Of a stretch of 64,000 nucleotides of DNA, positions 55,315-63,384 are shown piece by piece. The stretch is from Martelella sp. HB161492. GTDB taxonomy: Bacteria > Pseudomonadota > Alphaproteobacteria > Rhizobiales > Rhizobiaceae. Under the pieces are notes generated by a model, which made no database searches, was not told the DNA's origin, and worked only from the letters and a program-made list of their open reading frames with translations. Numbering within the stretch: position 1 is the first letter of the stretch; each line of letters opens with the position of its first letter. The DNA lies in contig NZ_JAATVV010000010.1 in the NCBI RefSeq assembly GCF_013184775.1, positions 150,323 through 214,322 of the forward strand, given 5' to 3'. The position numbers and the translations under genes were made by a program.

Positions 55315-55678
55315 GATCCGCCTCTATCTGGCAACCGATGCCCCGGAGAAGGCGTGCCTGATGGTGTTTCATCGCGGGCTTTACGGCCTGCCGGAATGGG
55401 CGGCCGTGGCTGACAGCGTGGCGGCGATAGAGGCCATTCCGGCCGGTTCGCGGGTGCAGGGCTATTGGTTCACCGAAACGCTCGACAGCATTGAAATGCA
55501 GGAAGCCTATCGCCGCCGTTGGCAAAGCGGCGCGGTTGCCGGGATGACGGCGGAATTTGCGGCCCAGTTGGATGACTGGTGCGCTCGGCGCGATGCGGCG
55601 GAAGCGGCGTTGATTGCTCGCCCGGCGCCAGCTGTTGAAGCACCGCTGCACGCGGCAGGGGGCAGAAAATGGAGCTGA
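55307..55678 (+). CDS. Hypothetical prophage protein
   Basis: 123 residues, MTEIRLYLATDAPEKACLMV onwards, with an Ala-rich C-terminus. No motif is recognised. It overlaps the preceding gene by 8 nt and the following small gene by 10 nt, so it is in the early operon. Confidence 0.7.
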   Translation: MTEIRLYLATDAPEKACLMVFHRGLYGLPEWAAVADSVAAIEAIPAGSRVQGYWFTETLDSIEMQEAYRRRWQSGAVAGMTAEFAAQLDDWCARRDAAEAALIARPAPAVEAPLHAAGGRKWS

Positions 55679-55842
55679 CCCGACTGCCAAAGGAGGCGCG
55701 CGATCACCGCTTCGGCGAGTTTGAGATTGGCGAGGACTTTCGCCATGCGCCTGACCGGTTCCAGCTGGAAGCACGCCTTTTGCTGGAAGAAAAGCTCGAT
55801 GAGCGGTTGAAGCGCAGAAGTGAGATAACGGAATGCTTCTAA
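55669..55842 (+). CDS. Small prophage protein, 57 residues
   Basis: MELTRLPKEARDHRFGEFEI then EDFRHAPDRFQLEARLLLEE and a basic helix KLDERLKRRSEITECF. GGGGGCAGAAA precedes the ATG. It is mostly helical and charged, ends the early operon before the antiparallel HNH gene, and is otherwise unrecognised. Confidence 0.6.
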   Translation: MELTRLPKEARDHRFGEFEIGEDFRHAPDRFQLEARLLLEEKLDERLKRRSEITECF

Positions 55843-55868
55843 ATCCTGCCGATCGATATCCGCCGATG

Positions 55869-56681
55869 TTAGCGAAAATCGGGCTCAATTGCCCTCATTC
55901 GCGTGACCAGGCTCTGATTGTATTCTGTGGCGTCTCGCCCGAAATGCACTCGCCTGTGGCAATTGGGACAAAGAGAAATCACGTGGGCCGGATGATCAGG
56001 CCCCCCATCGCTCAATCGACGCAGATGGTGTGGCTCAAGATAAGGTTCCCCATCTGGCTTGATGAATGGTGCTTCTTCTCCGCAACCTTCGCACTGACCT
56101 TTTGCACGCGCCAATACATAGGTACGGACCGCTTTGCTTCGATCATAGACATTCACAGTTTGACGTTGAGCGGGCTTGTTCTCAAGCCGAATTGCGGCGC
56201 GCGCGCGGTCTTTCAGTTGAAGAAGGTCAGCATTGGGGTCGAGATCGGTACTATTATCCGCTGCAACAACCGCTTCAAGCCACCTCAATTCGAAGACTAT
56301 GGCTTGCCGCATTACGCCGCGGCTATCTGGCGCTTCACGCCAATGATGGCCACTGTAGACCATCTGGCCCAGGAAGCGCACGCCATGCTTTTCTTTTTCG
56401 AAAAGCAGAAGATCCTTTCCGTCTATCCAATGGTCACGAATTGCGCGGTTTCCACTTTTGAAAACCATATCGCCTTCGGAGCCTCTGCCGAAATACTCGA
56501 ATACTCCGTCGTCACGAAGTTCATCGTGGTAGCCGTTTTTTATACCTGGTTTACCCGTGAAAATCACGATCAGCTGATGTTCTGTAAAAGTGACAATACC
56601 GTCCCGCTGGCTCCCCTTAAAGCGCGCGTGAATATCGTTTCGGCGGTTATAGACTTGCCCGCGCTTGAAACCCCAGTTCAT
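55869..56681 (-). CDS. McrA-like HNH endonuclease
   Basis: 270 residues. The N-terminal half (VYNRRNDIHARFKGSQRDGI, FTGKPGIKNGYHDE and FEYFGRGSEGDM, residues 10-72) resembles the SRA-like modified-base-reading domain of ScoMcrA-type enzymes. The C-terminal HNH zinc nuclease is shown by CEGCGEEAPF, YLEPHHLRRLSDGGPDH and ISLCPNCHRRVHFG (Cys197, Cys200, His218-His219, Cys238, Cys241). It is antiparallel to the early operon. A modification-dependent restriction role, that is, excluding other phages, is inferred. The ribosome binding site is GGGGGAATGA. Confidence 0.78.
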   Translation of the reverse strand: MNWGFKRGQVYNRRNDIHARFKGSQRDGIVTFTEHQLIVIFTGKPGIKNGYHDELRDDGVFEYFGRGSEGDMVFKSGNRAIRDHWIDGKDLLLFEKEKHGVRFLGQMVYSGHHWREAPDSRGVMRQAIVFELRWLEAVVAADNSTDLDPNADLLQLKDRARAAIRLENKPAQRQTVNVYDRSKAVRTYVLARAKGQCEGCGEEAPFIKPDGEPYLEPHHLRRLSDGGPDHPAHVISLCPNCHRRVHFGRDATEYNQSLVTRMRAIEPDFR

Positions 56682-56785
56682 TCATTCCCCCATCAAAGTT
56701 CGAAGGTGCATTCAACATCGCGCCGCCTAGCTTGTCGAGCTGGTTTGTTCTGGAGCCTACGTGATGATTCCTTGGAGACTTGCGT

Positions 56786-58024
56786 ATGACAGAGCTGATT
56801 GAAGCCTTTGTTGAAGAGGCGCGCGCGGTCTCGCTTGCTGTCGCTGCCGTCCAGTTTTCCCGCATGGCTGCGCGGGGCGCCGAATGGACCGGGGCCTGCC
56901 CGGTGATGGGCGGCAAGGATGCCTATGCCGTCAATGTGGTCAAGGGCGTCTGGAATTGCCGCAAATGCGGGGCCGGCGGGCATGATGCCATTTCTCTTGC
57001 CGCCCATGAATGTGGTTTCGATCTTTCCTGCCGTTCGGGCTTTCTCGGCGCCTGCGCCGAAGTACTTGGCCGCCCGGTTCCCGATGGGGCGGGCGAAGAA
57101 AGCGAGGCGGAGCGTGCCGCGCGTGAGGCGAGACTGGCGAAGGCGCGGGCGGAAGCCGAGGAGCGCGCGGCACTGGCTGACAAGCGGAAACAGTATTTTC
57201 GTGAGAGGGCGATGCACAAGGCGCGTGGCATCTATTTCGGTGCTGCCCTGGTGATGCCGGGCGAGGGGCTGGAACTGCGCGAATATCTGCGGCTTCGCAC
57301 TGGTCACGACATGCCTGAAGCGGTGTTTGAAAGCATCCGTTGCGATCTGCGCCATACCTATTGGCACGGCGTCGATCCATTTGGACGCCCAGCCCACATC
57401 TATACGGGCACAGCGATGATTGCGCCGTTCATTGATCTCACTGGCAAGGTCTACGGCTGCCATGAGACTTGGATCGACCTCGAGGTCGAGCCAAAGCGCC
57501 GGCCGGTGATCCTTGATGAGGATGGCGTGTCCCTTCCGACCAAGAAAATGCAGGGGCTGCATAAGGGCATGCTGATCCCGGTGCTGGGTGATCTGCGCTG
57601 CTGCCGCTGGGTGGTGGCTGAGGGGATTGAGAACGTTGCAGCCGTTGCCGGCCTGGAACGCTTTCGCGATGACACCTTCTATTGCGCAGCGGGGTCGCTG
57701 GGCAATCTGGCGGGCCCTGCGGCGTCGAAGGAAAAGCATCCGAGCGAGAAGCGGATCGACAAGCGCGGATTTGAGCGCCCGGTGTTCGTTGATGGCCCCT
57801 TGCCGAAAGCGGATGCGGATCCCGCCTCCGCCTTTCAGGTGCCGGATCACGTTGACGACCTGGTGCTGATTGCTGACGGCGACAGCGAGCGGTTGATGAC
57901 GGCTTTCGCGATGAAGCGGGCAGAGCTGCGGCTTTCTGCTCCCGGCCGCGTGGTGACGACCGATTGGCCGCCACAGGGCGCCGGCGATTTTTCTGAACTT
58001 TGCATGGAACTGGTCGATGGCTGA
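56786..58024 (+). CDS. Phage primase with CHC2-type zinc finger and Toprim domain
   Basis: 412 residues. CHC2-like zinc-binding Cys are in ACPVMGG (Cys38) and NCRKCGAGG (Cys58, Cys61). A central basic/coiled region (residues 95-145) is rich in Ala/Glu/Lys. A Toprim-type domain is suggested by WVVAEGIENVAAVAGL and later DDLVLIADGDSERLM. It supplies primers for phage replication, paired with the helicase encoded next. GGAGACTTGCGT precedes the ATG; it overlaps the next gene by 8 nt. Confidence 0.85.
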   Translation: MTELIEAFVEEARAVSLAVAAVQFSRMAARGAEWTGACPVMGGKDAYAVNVVKGVWNCRKCGAGGHDAISLAAHECGFDLSCRSGFLGACAEVLGRPVPDGAGEESEAERAAREARLAKARAEAEERAALADKRKQYFRERAMHKARGIYFGAALVMPGEGLELREYLRLRTGHDMPEAVFESIRCDLRHTYWHGVDPFGRPAHIYTGTAMIAPFIDLTGKVYGCHETWIDLEVEPKRRPVILDEDGVSLPTKKMQGLHKGMLIPVLGDLRCCRWVVAEGIENVAAVAGLERFRDDTFYCAAGSLGNLAGPAASKEKHPSEKRIDKRGFERPVFVDGPLPKADADPASAFQVPDHVDDLVLIADGDSERLMTAFAMKRAELRLSAPGRVVTTDWPPQGAGDFSELCMELVDG

Positions 58025-60026
58025 CAAGAACAAGACGGGCGGCCTGTCGCCAGAAGCACGTGCTGCGATTGCCGAAATGGAGGCAAAGCGGGCCGCCTAT
58101 TCCAATAACCCGGACCCTTTGCCGATTGCTGAGCCAGAAGCGGCAGAACCGTCCCTGACGCTTTCGTCTGAAGAGCTGACGGAAGAATGCGCGGGCGAGC
58201 CGGAAACTGACATCGGCAATGGCCGCCGCTTCGTCTCGCGTTTCGGTGACCGGGCGCTGAACGTCATCAATGTGGGCTGGCATGGCTTTGATGGCATGCG
58301 CTGGAAGGAAGATCCGGCCGGATCAATCGTGCGCTCCTGGGCGCATCGCACCGCCGAATTTATCGATGACGAAGCCATCATGCTCGATTGCTCTGACGAT
58401 GAGCGGGCCAAGATCGACGCTGGCCGGCTGGCACGGGAGCGTATGCGCGCCATGGGCAAGCCCCCGGCCGTGAATGACGATGCCGGCGGCGAACGTCTGC
58501 GCCATCTTGAAAGCCTGATCGCTGATGCCGGGGAGGCTGAAAAGGAACGGGTGCGCCTCGGCCCTGCCAAGCAGGACTGGGAAGACGAACAGCATGAAGC
58601 GCTCGCCGCAATCAAGGTGCGGATCAGGAAAGGCCGCGATGCGGAACGCGAAAAGCGCAAACTGGTTGATGCGACCGCCTCCTGGTCCTCGGAAGACTAT
58701 GCCGAATATGGACGGCTGGAGAAGGATGTGGCGGCACTGGAGGAGGTTGAGGAAAACCGCAAGGGGCGCATGTCCTCGCGGCACAATCACGCCAAATCCT
58801 CCTGCTCGACCAACAAGCTGAACTGCATGCTGAGCGAGGCCATACCGTATCTTTCGCGGGAGGTGAGCGCGTTCAACCGCGACTATTATGCGATCAACTG
58901 CCAGACAGGCACGCTGCGTTTCATCTGCGATGAGATTGACGGCAAGCGCCAGTGGAAGGCGCGGCTTGACCCGCATCGCTCCGGAGACCTGATCAGTAAA
59001 CTGGCTGAAGTGGAATTGAAGGGCGAGGCCATGGCTCCCGTCTTCGAACGGTTCTTTCAGCAGGTCATGCCGAATGCCGATCTGCGCGCCTATATTCAGC
59101 GCTATATGGGCTATTGCCTGCTGGGCCTGACCACCGAACAGTGCCTTTTGTTCTTCTATGGCGCCGGGCGGAACGGCAAATCGACCTTTGTCGACCTCAT
59201 GGTCGAGATCCTTGGCGACTATGCGGTTTCCATGTCGATCGACAGCTTTGCCGGTGACAAGCGGCGCTCTGGTGCAGAAGCCACGCCGGATCTCGCCCGC
59301 CTGCCGGGCGCGCGTCTGGTGGCGGCATCCGAGCCGGAAATGGGCGTGCATCTCAAAGACGCGCTGGTGAAAAGCCTGACGGGCGGCGAGGTGATCGCGG
59401 TGCGGCGGCTCAATCAGGACTTCTTTGAGCTGGTCCCACAATTCAAGATCATTCTTTCCGGCAACCACAAGCCGATTATCCGCGATGATAGCGACGGGAT
59501 CTGGCGGCGTGTGAAGCTGGTGCCGTGGGATGTGCAAATTCCTGAAAGCGATGTTGACCGGGATCTGCCGCGCAAGCTGCGCGCCGAAAAGGCTGGCATC
59601 TTTGCCTGGATGGTGCGTGGGGCGCTCGACTATCTCCAGCGCGGGCTGATGGAGCCGGAAGGCATTTCAGCGGCAACGCGGGAATACCGCGAAGAGAACG
59701 ATCCGCTCGGTGCATTCGTGCGCGGCGCCTGCATCGTGACCGGATCCGACAGCGACAAGGAAAGCCCGCTCGATTTGTTCAACGCCTATTCGCGATTTGC
59801 GCGGCGGGAAGGGCTCTCCGAGTTCAAGCAGGCGACCTTTACCAAGCGTTTCCCAGATCAGGCGCGGAAGAACTGGCAGGGCGAGGACGGCATGATGCAC
59901 ATGTTCCGCAAGGGCAAGGCCTCGGCCACCTTCTATTACGGGATCCGTATTCGTGACGAATTCCGTGAACAGGCCGGTGTGGCGCCGCTCCATCGCGACG
60001 ACGAACCGCTGCCGGAGCCCTTCTGA
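58017..60026 (+). CDS. P4/D5-type phage primase-helicase
   Basis: 669 residues. The N-terminal ~300 residues are charged and rich in coils. An SF3 helicase core has Walker A GAGRNGKSTFVD (residue ~381). Other motifs are RLPGARLVAASEPEMGVH, ALVKSLTGGEVIAVRRL and FKIILSGNHKPIIRDDSDGIWRRVKLVPW. The P4/D5 C-terminal domain (DPLGAFVRGACIVTG) follows. It drives replication initiation of the phage. A TGATG overlap couples it to the next ORF. Confidence 0.93.
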   Translation: MADKNKTGGLSPEARAAIAEMEAKRAAYSNNPDPLPIAEPEAAEPSLTLSSEELTEECAGEPETDIGNGRRFVSRFGDRALNVINVGWHGFDGMRWKEDPAGSIVRSWAHRTAEFIDDEAIMLDCSDDERAKIDAGRLARERMRAMGKPPAVNDDAGGERLRHLESLIADAGEAEKERVRLGPAKQDWEDEQHEALAAIKVRIRKGRDAEREKRKLVDATASWSSEDYAEYGRLEKDVAALEEVEENRKGRMSSRHNHAKSSCSTNKLNCMLSEAIPYLSREVSAFNRDYYAINCQTGTLRFICDEIDGKRQWKARLDPHRSGDLISKLAEVELKGEAMAPVFERFFQQVMPNADLRAYIQRYMGYCLLGLTTEQCLLFFYGAGRNGKSTFVDLMVEILGDYAVSMSIDSFAGDKRRSGAEATPDLARLPGARLVAASEPEMGVHLKDALVKSLTGGEVIAVRRLNQDFFELVPQFKIILSGNHKPIIRDDSDGIWRRVKLVPWDVQIPESDVDRDLPRKLRAEKAGIFAWMVRGALDYLQRGLMEPEGISAATREYREENDPLGAFVRGACIVTGSDSDKESPLDLFNAYSRFARREGLSEFKQATFTKRFPDQARKNWQGEDGMMHMFRKGKASATFYYGIRIRDEFREQAGVAPLHRDDEPLPEPF

Positions 60027-60256
60027 TGCTCGCTGAACCCGGACCCTTTGCCAAATCTGAACCGCCATTTTCGGCATTTGCGGGCGTGCCTGCCCGCATG
60101 TGGGAAGGACAACGGGAGGAATGGGAGGCTACGGGCGGCAAAAGCGAATTACCTTCCCGGCCAAAAGGTTTGGAAAATCAATGGGTTTGGAAGCTAGGGA
60201 AGGTAGGGAGGCAAATTGCGACCCTACGCATGACGCGCGCGCGTGAATTGAATTGA
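60026..60256 (+). CDS. Small ORF coupled to the primase-helicase
   Basis: 76 residues. The start codon overlaps the helicase stop (TGATG), which supports translation. The 3' two thirds lie over a GGGARG repeat cluster and the peptide there (WEGQREEWEATGGKSE, LGKVGRQIATL) may reflect DNA repeats rather than protein selection. No motif is recognised. Confidence 0.4.
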   Translation: MLAEPGPFAKSEPPFSAFAGVPARMWEGQREEWEATGGKSELPSRPKGLENQWVWKLGKVGRQIATLRMTRARELN

Positions 60257-60448
60257 ACCTCTGCGGCGAGGGCCGCGCTTTTAAAAAACAGTTCACGGCT
60301 TCGCACATGTAGAGGGTGATTACTTATCTTCCCTAGCCTCCCTATCGTCCCACAGGGACGGAATTATCTAATGAAAACAATAAATATAAGAAGCGGCTTA
60401 TGGGAGGCAAAATTGAAAGATGGGAAGCAAACGGCAAATCCGGGAAGG
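60102..60448. repeat. Cluster of GGGARG repeats, candidate phage origin
   Basis: Eleven copies of GGGAAG or GGGAGG (both strands) lie within 347 bp: plus strand at 60102, 60114, 60123, 60197, 60206, 60402, 60422 and 60442; minus strand at 60152, 60328 and 60337. A direct repeat, GGGAGGCAAATTG (60206-60218) and GGGAGGCAAAATTG (60402-60415), and an inverted pair around GCTAGGGAAG (60193 and 60326) are included. Being next to a P4-type primase-helicase gene, they could be iterons. Confidence 0.45.
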
Positions 60449-60460
60449 AAATGGGACGCA

Positions 60461-61258
60461 ATGACAAAACTGACGATCAAAGAGCTTCTGACCTGGGCTT
60501 TCACGGAAGAGCTTTGCAAGGAAGGGGCAGGGCCTAAGGCTTTTCTCGGCCCGGCCATGATCAAGAGTGCATGGTCGGCCATGTCGGAAGTGGAGACTTT
60601 GGGCACGATGGTGGACCGCTCGCCCAATGGCTTTGGCGTGATCCCGATTGATATTGATCTCGGTGAGCCGCATGAGGATGCGCTGAAGGTTGCCGAGGCG
60701 GTGAAGGCGTTGACGCGGCATGGCTTCGATATTCCTGACGGCTGGCAGCCCTTCCCGGAATGGGATGATGAGCGTGGGCTGATCGCGGCCGAGGTGGCTC
60801 GGGTGCTGGTGCATGAAAAGCTGCGCGGCGAGCGCCAGACCGGACGTCACGCCTATAACCTGATCGTCACCTGTGCGGTGCTGAAGCGTGGGCCTGACTG
60901 GTTTGCCGAGCGGCCGGCAGAGAAGATGATCATGCGGCTGGGCAAACCCGCATGGTTCATGATGAAGCAATCGAAGGACCGCTTCGGCAAGATCCACCGG
61001 CTTGAGGTTGATGGCTATGATCGCCGGGCGCAGCGCCCGAAGAAAGGCGCCTATCGCCGCTATGAGCTGGATGGCTCGCTTCGGGGTGCCATCGCCGCAC
61101 GGATCGACTGGCTGGTCTGGCAGGCGGCGCTCAAGATACTGGAGCGTGAGCTTGGGGGCGAGCTGTCGCGACACAGTCTGGTGTCGATGAAACACGACAC
61201 AGCACCATGGTTAGGTGTTGCGTCTGTATCGAATCAAGATATTGAAATGACAGCATAA
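60461..61258 (+). CDS. Hypothetical prophage protein
   Basis: 265 residues from the ATG at 60461 (MTKLTIKELLTWAFTEELCK); an upstream ATG at 60371 adds 30 residues that lie over repeats. No recognised domain. AERPAEKMIMRLGKPAWFMM and the basic C-terminal half (RRAQRPKKGAYRRYELDGSLRGAIAARIDWLVW) suggest nucleic-acid binding, but this is only composition. It follows the replication genes. Confidence 0.65.
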   Translation: MTKLTIKELLTWAFTEELCKEGAGPKAFLGPAMIKSAWSAMSEVETLGTMVDRSPNGFGVIPIDIDLGEPHEDALKVAEAVKALTRHGFDIPDGWQPFPEWDDERGLIAAEVARVLVHEKLRGERQTGRHAYNLIVTCAVLKRGPDWFAERPAEKMIMRLGKPAWFMMKQSKDRFGKIHRLEVDGYDRRAQRPKKGAYRRYELDGSLRGAIAARIDWLVWQAALKILERELGGELSRHSLVSMKHDTAPWLGVASVSNQDIEMTA

Positions 61259-61330
61259 TTTATGCGTCACTTTTTCCTTGATCGACAGCAGCTGTTTGAC
61301 ATAGCTTGAGCACACTGAAAAAGATCAGAA

Positions 61331-61370
61331 AACACCCGCTTCGGCAGCCGCCTGAGCGGGTTTTGTTTTT
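61331..61370 (+). terminator. Terminator after the early region
   Basis: CCCGCT (61335-61340) pairs with AGCGGG (61355-61360), with a partly structured loop, followed by TTTTGTTTTT. A typical Rho-independent end for the early genes. Confidence 0.8.
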
Positions 61371-61514
61371 GACGGTGGTAATAGCCGTACTTATTGCCTG
61401 TATTGGTTGTTTTTGCTATCTTTACACTACCTTCTTGAGCCTGGGACAGAGGTCCCCAAATTCGCCGACGCCCCCATGACGGCGAACGGGTGCGAGTGCT
61501 CTGAAGGCCCCTGA

Positions 61515-61550
61515 GAGAGGCGGCCATACCCCCATGGTCGCCTCTCATTT
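61515..61550 (+). terminator. Second terminator-like hairpin
   Basis: GAGAGGCGgCCAT (61515-61527) pairs with ATGGtCGCCTCTC (61534-61546), a 12-of-13-bp stem followed by ATTTTAGGTTTTG. Confidence 0.65.
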
Positions 61551-61752
61551 TAGGTTTTGCAGTTTAGGCCGATGCCTTAAATGTTGATTTACTAAAATAC
61601 AAACTGAGTAACTACGTCAGCTTGTCTTTTGGTAGGTCGTGGCGTACCCATGGGTTCGATTTCAGTATTCATTTGACGACCTTGGCGCAGAGACCTGATG
61701 TTGTGCCATGGTTTTACGAAATCTTACGGCGCACCCTGATTTTTAGGACGGC

Positions 61753-61778
61753 GCCCGTCTGGCAAATGCCAGACGGGC
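61753..61778 (+). terminator. Perfect 11-bp hairpin before the packaging genes
   Basis: GCCCGTCTGGC pairs with GCCAGACGGGC over a 4-nt loop, followed by TATTTGC. It lies only 9 nt upstream of the next start codon, so it may act as an attenuator or block translation rather than a full terminator. Confidence 0.55.
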
Positions 61779-61787
61779 TATTTGCTT

Positions 61788-62531
61788 ATGCTTTCAGCCC
61801 ACATTGATATCGACCTTTCCCGCTTCGAGGCGAAGATGACCTCGGTGCAACGCGAGCTTCTGCCGAAGGCGGAAGTGCTGGCGTTGAACTGGCTGGCCTA
61901 CGACGCCATGCGGGAGGTGAAGGCGCGGATGAAGACGGTGTTTGACCGGCCGACGCCTTACGCGGTGCGTGGCATCGTCTACGACAACGCGACTTTGGCG
62001 AATCGGAACTCTGCCGTTGTCGCGACGGGTGACCGCACGAAAGGCGGTCTTCCGGCCACGGCCTTCCTCGGCCCGGAGATTGAGGGCGGTATGCGCGGGC
62101 ACAAGGCGTTTGAACAACAGCTGATCGGGCGCGGGCTGATGCGGCGCAATGAGGTTGCCGTGCCAGCAAGACAGACGCCGCTCGACCGATACGGCAACAT
62201 GACGCAAGGCTTTCTGAACCGCGTCATGCGTGATCTGAAGATCGACTATCGTGGTTCGGGCACCACCCGTGTGTCGAAAGACAGCAAGCGGCGGAAGCGC
62301 AAGGCCAAGGCCTATCAGTTCTTCGTGCCTGAGGGGCGGTCTGATCTGGCACGGGGCATCTGGTTCTCGGGCCGTGCGCCGGATCGCGGCTTCTATCCGG
62401 TCATCCTGTTTGTCACGGCCACGGCCTACACCGAACGGCTGAAGCTGAACGAGATCGTCGCCGAGGTAGTGCGGGCCAAGATGGATCGCACCTTTGAACG
62501 GGCATTCCGCAAGACCTTCGCCAAGCACTGA
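61788..62531 (+). CDS. Hypothetical phage protein near packaging genes
   Basis: 247 residues, MLSAHIDIDLSRFEAKMTSV onwards (a TTG two codons earlier is possible). The N-terminal helix region is followed by a basic C-terminal half (SKDSKRRKRKAKAYQFFVPE). Its place before the terminase genes suggests a morphogenesis or minor-tail-like protein, but no family is recognised. A perfect hairpin lies right before its start. Confidence 0.65.
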   Translation: MLSAHIDIDLSRFEAKMTSVQRELLPKAEVLALNWLAYDAMREVKARMKTVFDRPTPYAVRGIVYDNATLANRNSAVVATGDRTKGGLPATAFLGPEIEGGMRGHKAFEQQLIGRGLMRRNEVAVPARQTPLDRYGNMTQGFLNRVMRDLKIDYRGSGTTRVSKDSKRRKRKAKAYQFFVPEGRSDLARGIWFSGRAPDRGFYPVILFVTATAYTERLKLNEIVAEVVRAKMDRTFERAFRKTFAKH

Positions 62532-62561
62532 CGGCGGGGCTTCAGCCCCTCGGCAAAATGT

Positions 62562-62610
62562 CGCGGGTCCTTCCTGGGGCCGGTCACCACGCGGGTATTT
62601 GGCACCGCGC
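62562..62610. other. Candidate cos site
   Basis: GCGGGTCCTTCC (62562-62573), GGCCGGTCACCA (62578-62589, 12 nt) and CGCGGGTATTTGGC (62590-62603) mirror the lambda cos layout as I remember it: a GGGTCCTTTCC box, a 12-nt cohesive end, then CGCGGGTTTTCGC. It lies just upstream of the terminase small subunit, exactly where lambda has cos, and the large terminase is of the lambda GpA type. Confidence 0.5.
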
Positions 62611-62685
62611 GGTCTGGCCAGTCTGAGCCGGATTTTTGAGCCTAAAGTCCAAGCCTAAACTAAAGACAGGGTGAGTTTAGCCACC

Positions 62686-63384
62686 ATGGAAGCCATGCCG
62701 GAGAGCATGACCAAGGCCGCCTTTGCAGCGCTGATTGCTGTCTCGCCCGGCCGGGTCTCGCAATATCTAAGCGCCGGGCAGATCCATGGCGATGCGATCG
62801 AGGGCGAGGGGCGCTTTGCCCGGATCCGTCCTGGTCCAGCCATCGCCCAGCTCGGCCTTTCAATCGATCCCGCGCAAGGATTTGGCGCCAACGGGAAAGC
62901 AGCGACAGCCACAGTTCGCAAACAGGCTGACTTCCCCCGTGCCGAAGCACGGCCGGGCGGGGCGGGGCAATTGCCGCTCCGCCCGCCGTCACCCGAGGAG
63001 GATCTGGCCGAGCTTCTCGCCCGCGAGCGGCTGCAACAGCAAAAATACAAGACCGCCCAGATGGCGCGGCAGGAACGTGAAGAGGCGGGCATTTATGTCC
63101 GCACGGAAGACGCAAAGCGCGAGGCCGGCCGGGGGATCTCGGAAGCCTTCAAGGTGATGGAGCAGGGGCTGCCGGATCTGGCAACGACGCTTTCTGAAGA
63201 GTTCGGCCTGCCGCAGCGGGACCTGCAAAAGGCACTGACCCGCAAATGGCGGTCGATCCGGCAGGCCGCAGCGGAGGCGTTCCGCGCCATCAGGGACAAG
63301 ACCCCGGAGACGCTTGAAGCGCCGGATGACGAGGACATGCCAGATCATGACGATCCTGTTCAACCCGCTGCGGCTGATCTATGA
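62686..63384 (+). CDS. terS: Phage terminase small subunit (Nu1-like)
   Basis: 232 residues from the ATG at 62686 (MEAMPESMTKAAFAALIAVS). An N-terminal winged-helix-like segment (TKAAFAALIAVSPGRVSQYL) fits cos recognition by Nu1-type proteins. The C-terminal half is helical and acidic. It overlaps terL by 38 nt. The assignment rests on position and the HTH; sequence similarity is low. Confidence 0.7.
   Translation: MEAMPESMTKAAFAALIAVSPGRVSQYLSAGQIHGDAIEGEGRFARIRPGPAIAQLGLSIDPAQGFGANGKAATATVRKQADFPRAEARPGGAGQLPLRPPSPEEDLAELLARERLQQQKYKTAQMARQEREEAGIYVRTEDAKREAGRGISEAFKVMEQGLPDLATTLSEEFGLPQRDLQKALTRKWRSIRQAAAEAFRAIRDKTPETLEAPDDEDMPDHDDPVQPAAADL

Larger units (their letters stand above)
61259..61787. 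other. Intergenic region between early and packaging genes
   Basis: 529 bases with three terminator-like hairpins (61331-61370, 61515-61550, 61753-61778). No credible ORF is found. It probably separates early from late transcription and may hold a late promoter, which I could not place. Confidence 0.55.

Noticed and set aside
55833..56789. Plus-strand ORF opposite the HNH nuclease
   Set aside because: The minus-strand frame carries a full HNH zinc nuclease with correctly placed Cys and His residues; the plus frame has no motif.
61267..61548. Minus-strand 93-codon ORF in the gap before the packaging genes
   Set aside because: It reads through two terminator hairpins and shows no protein-like pattern.
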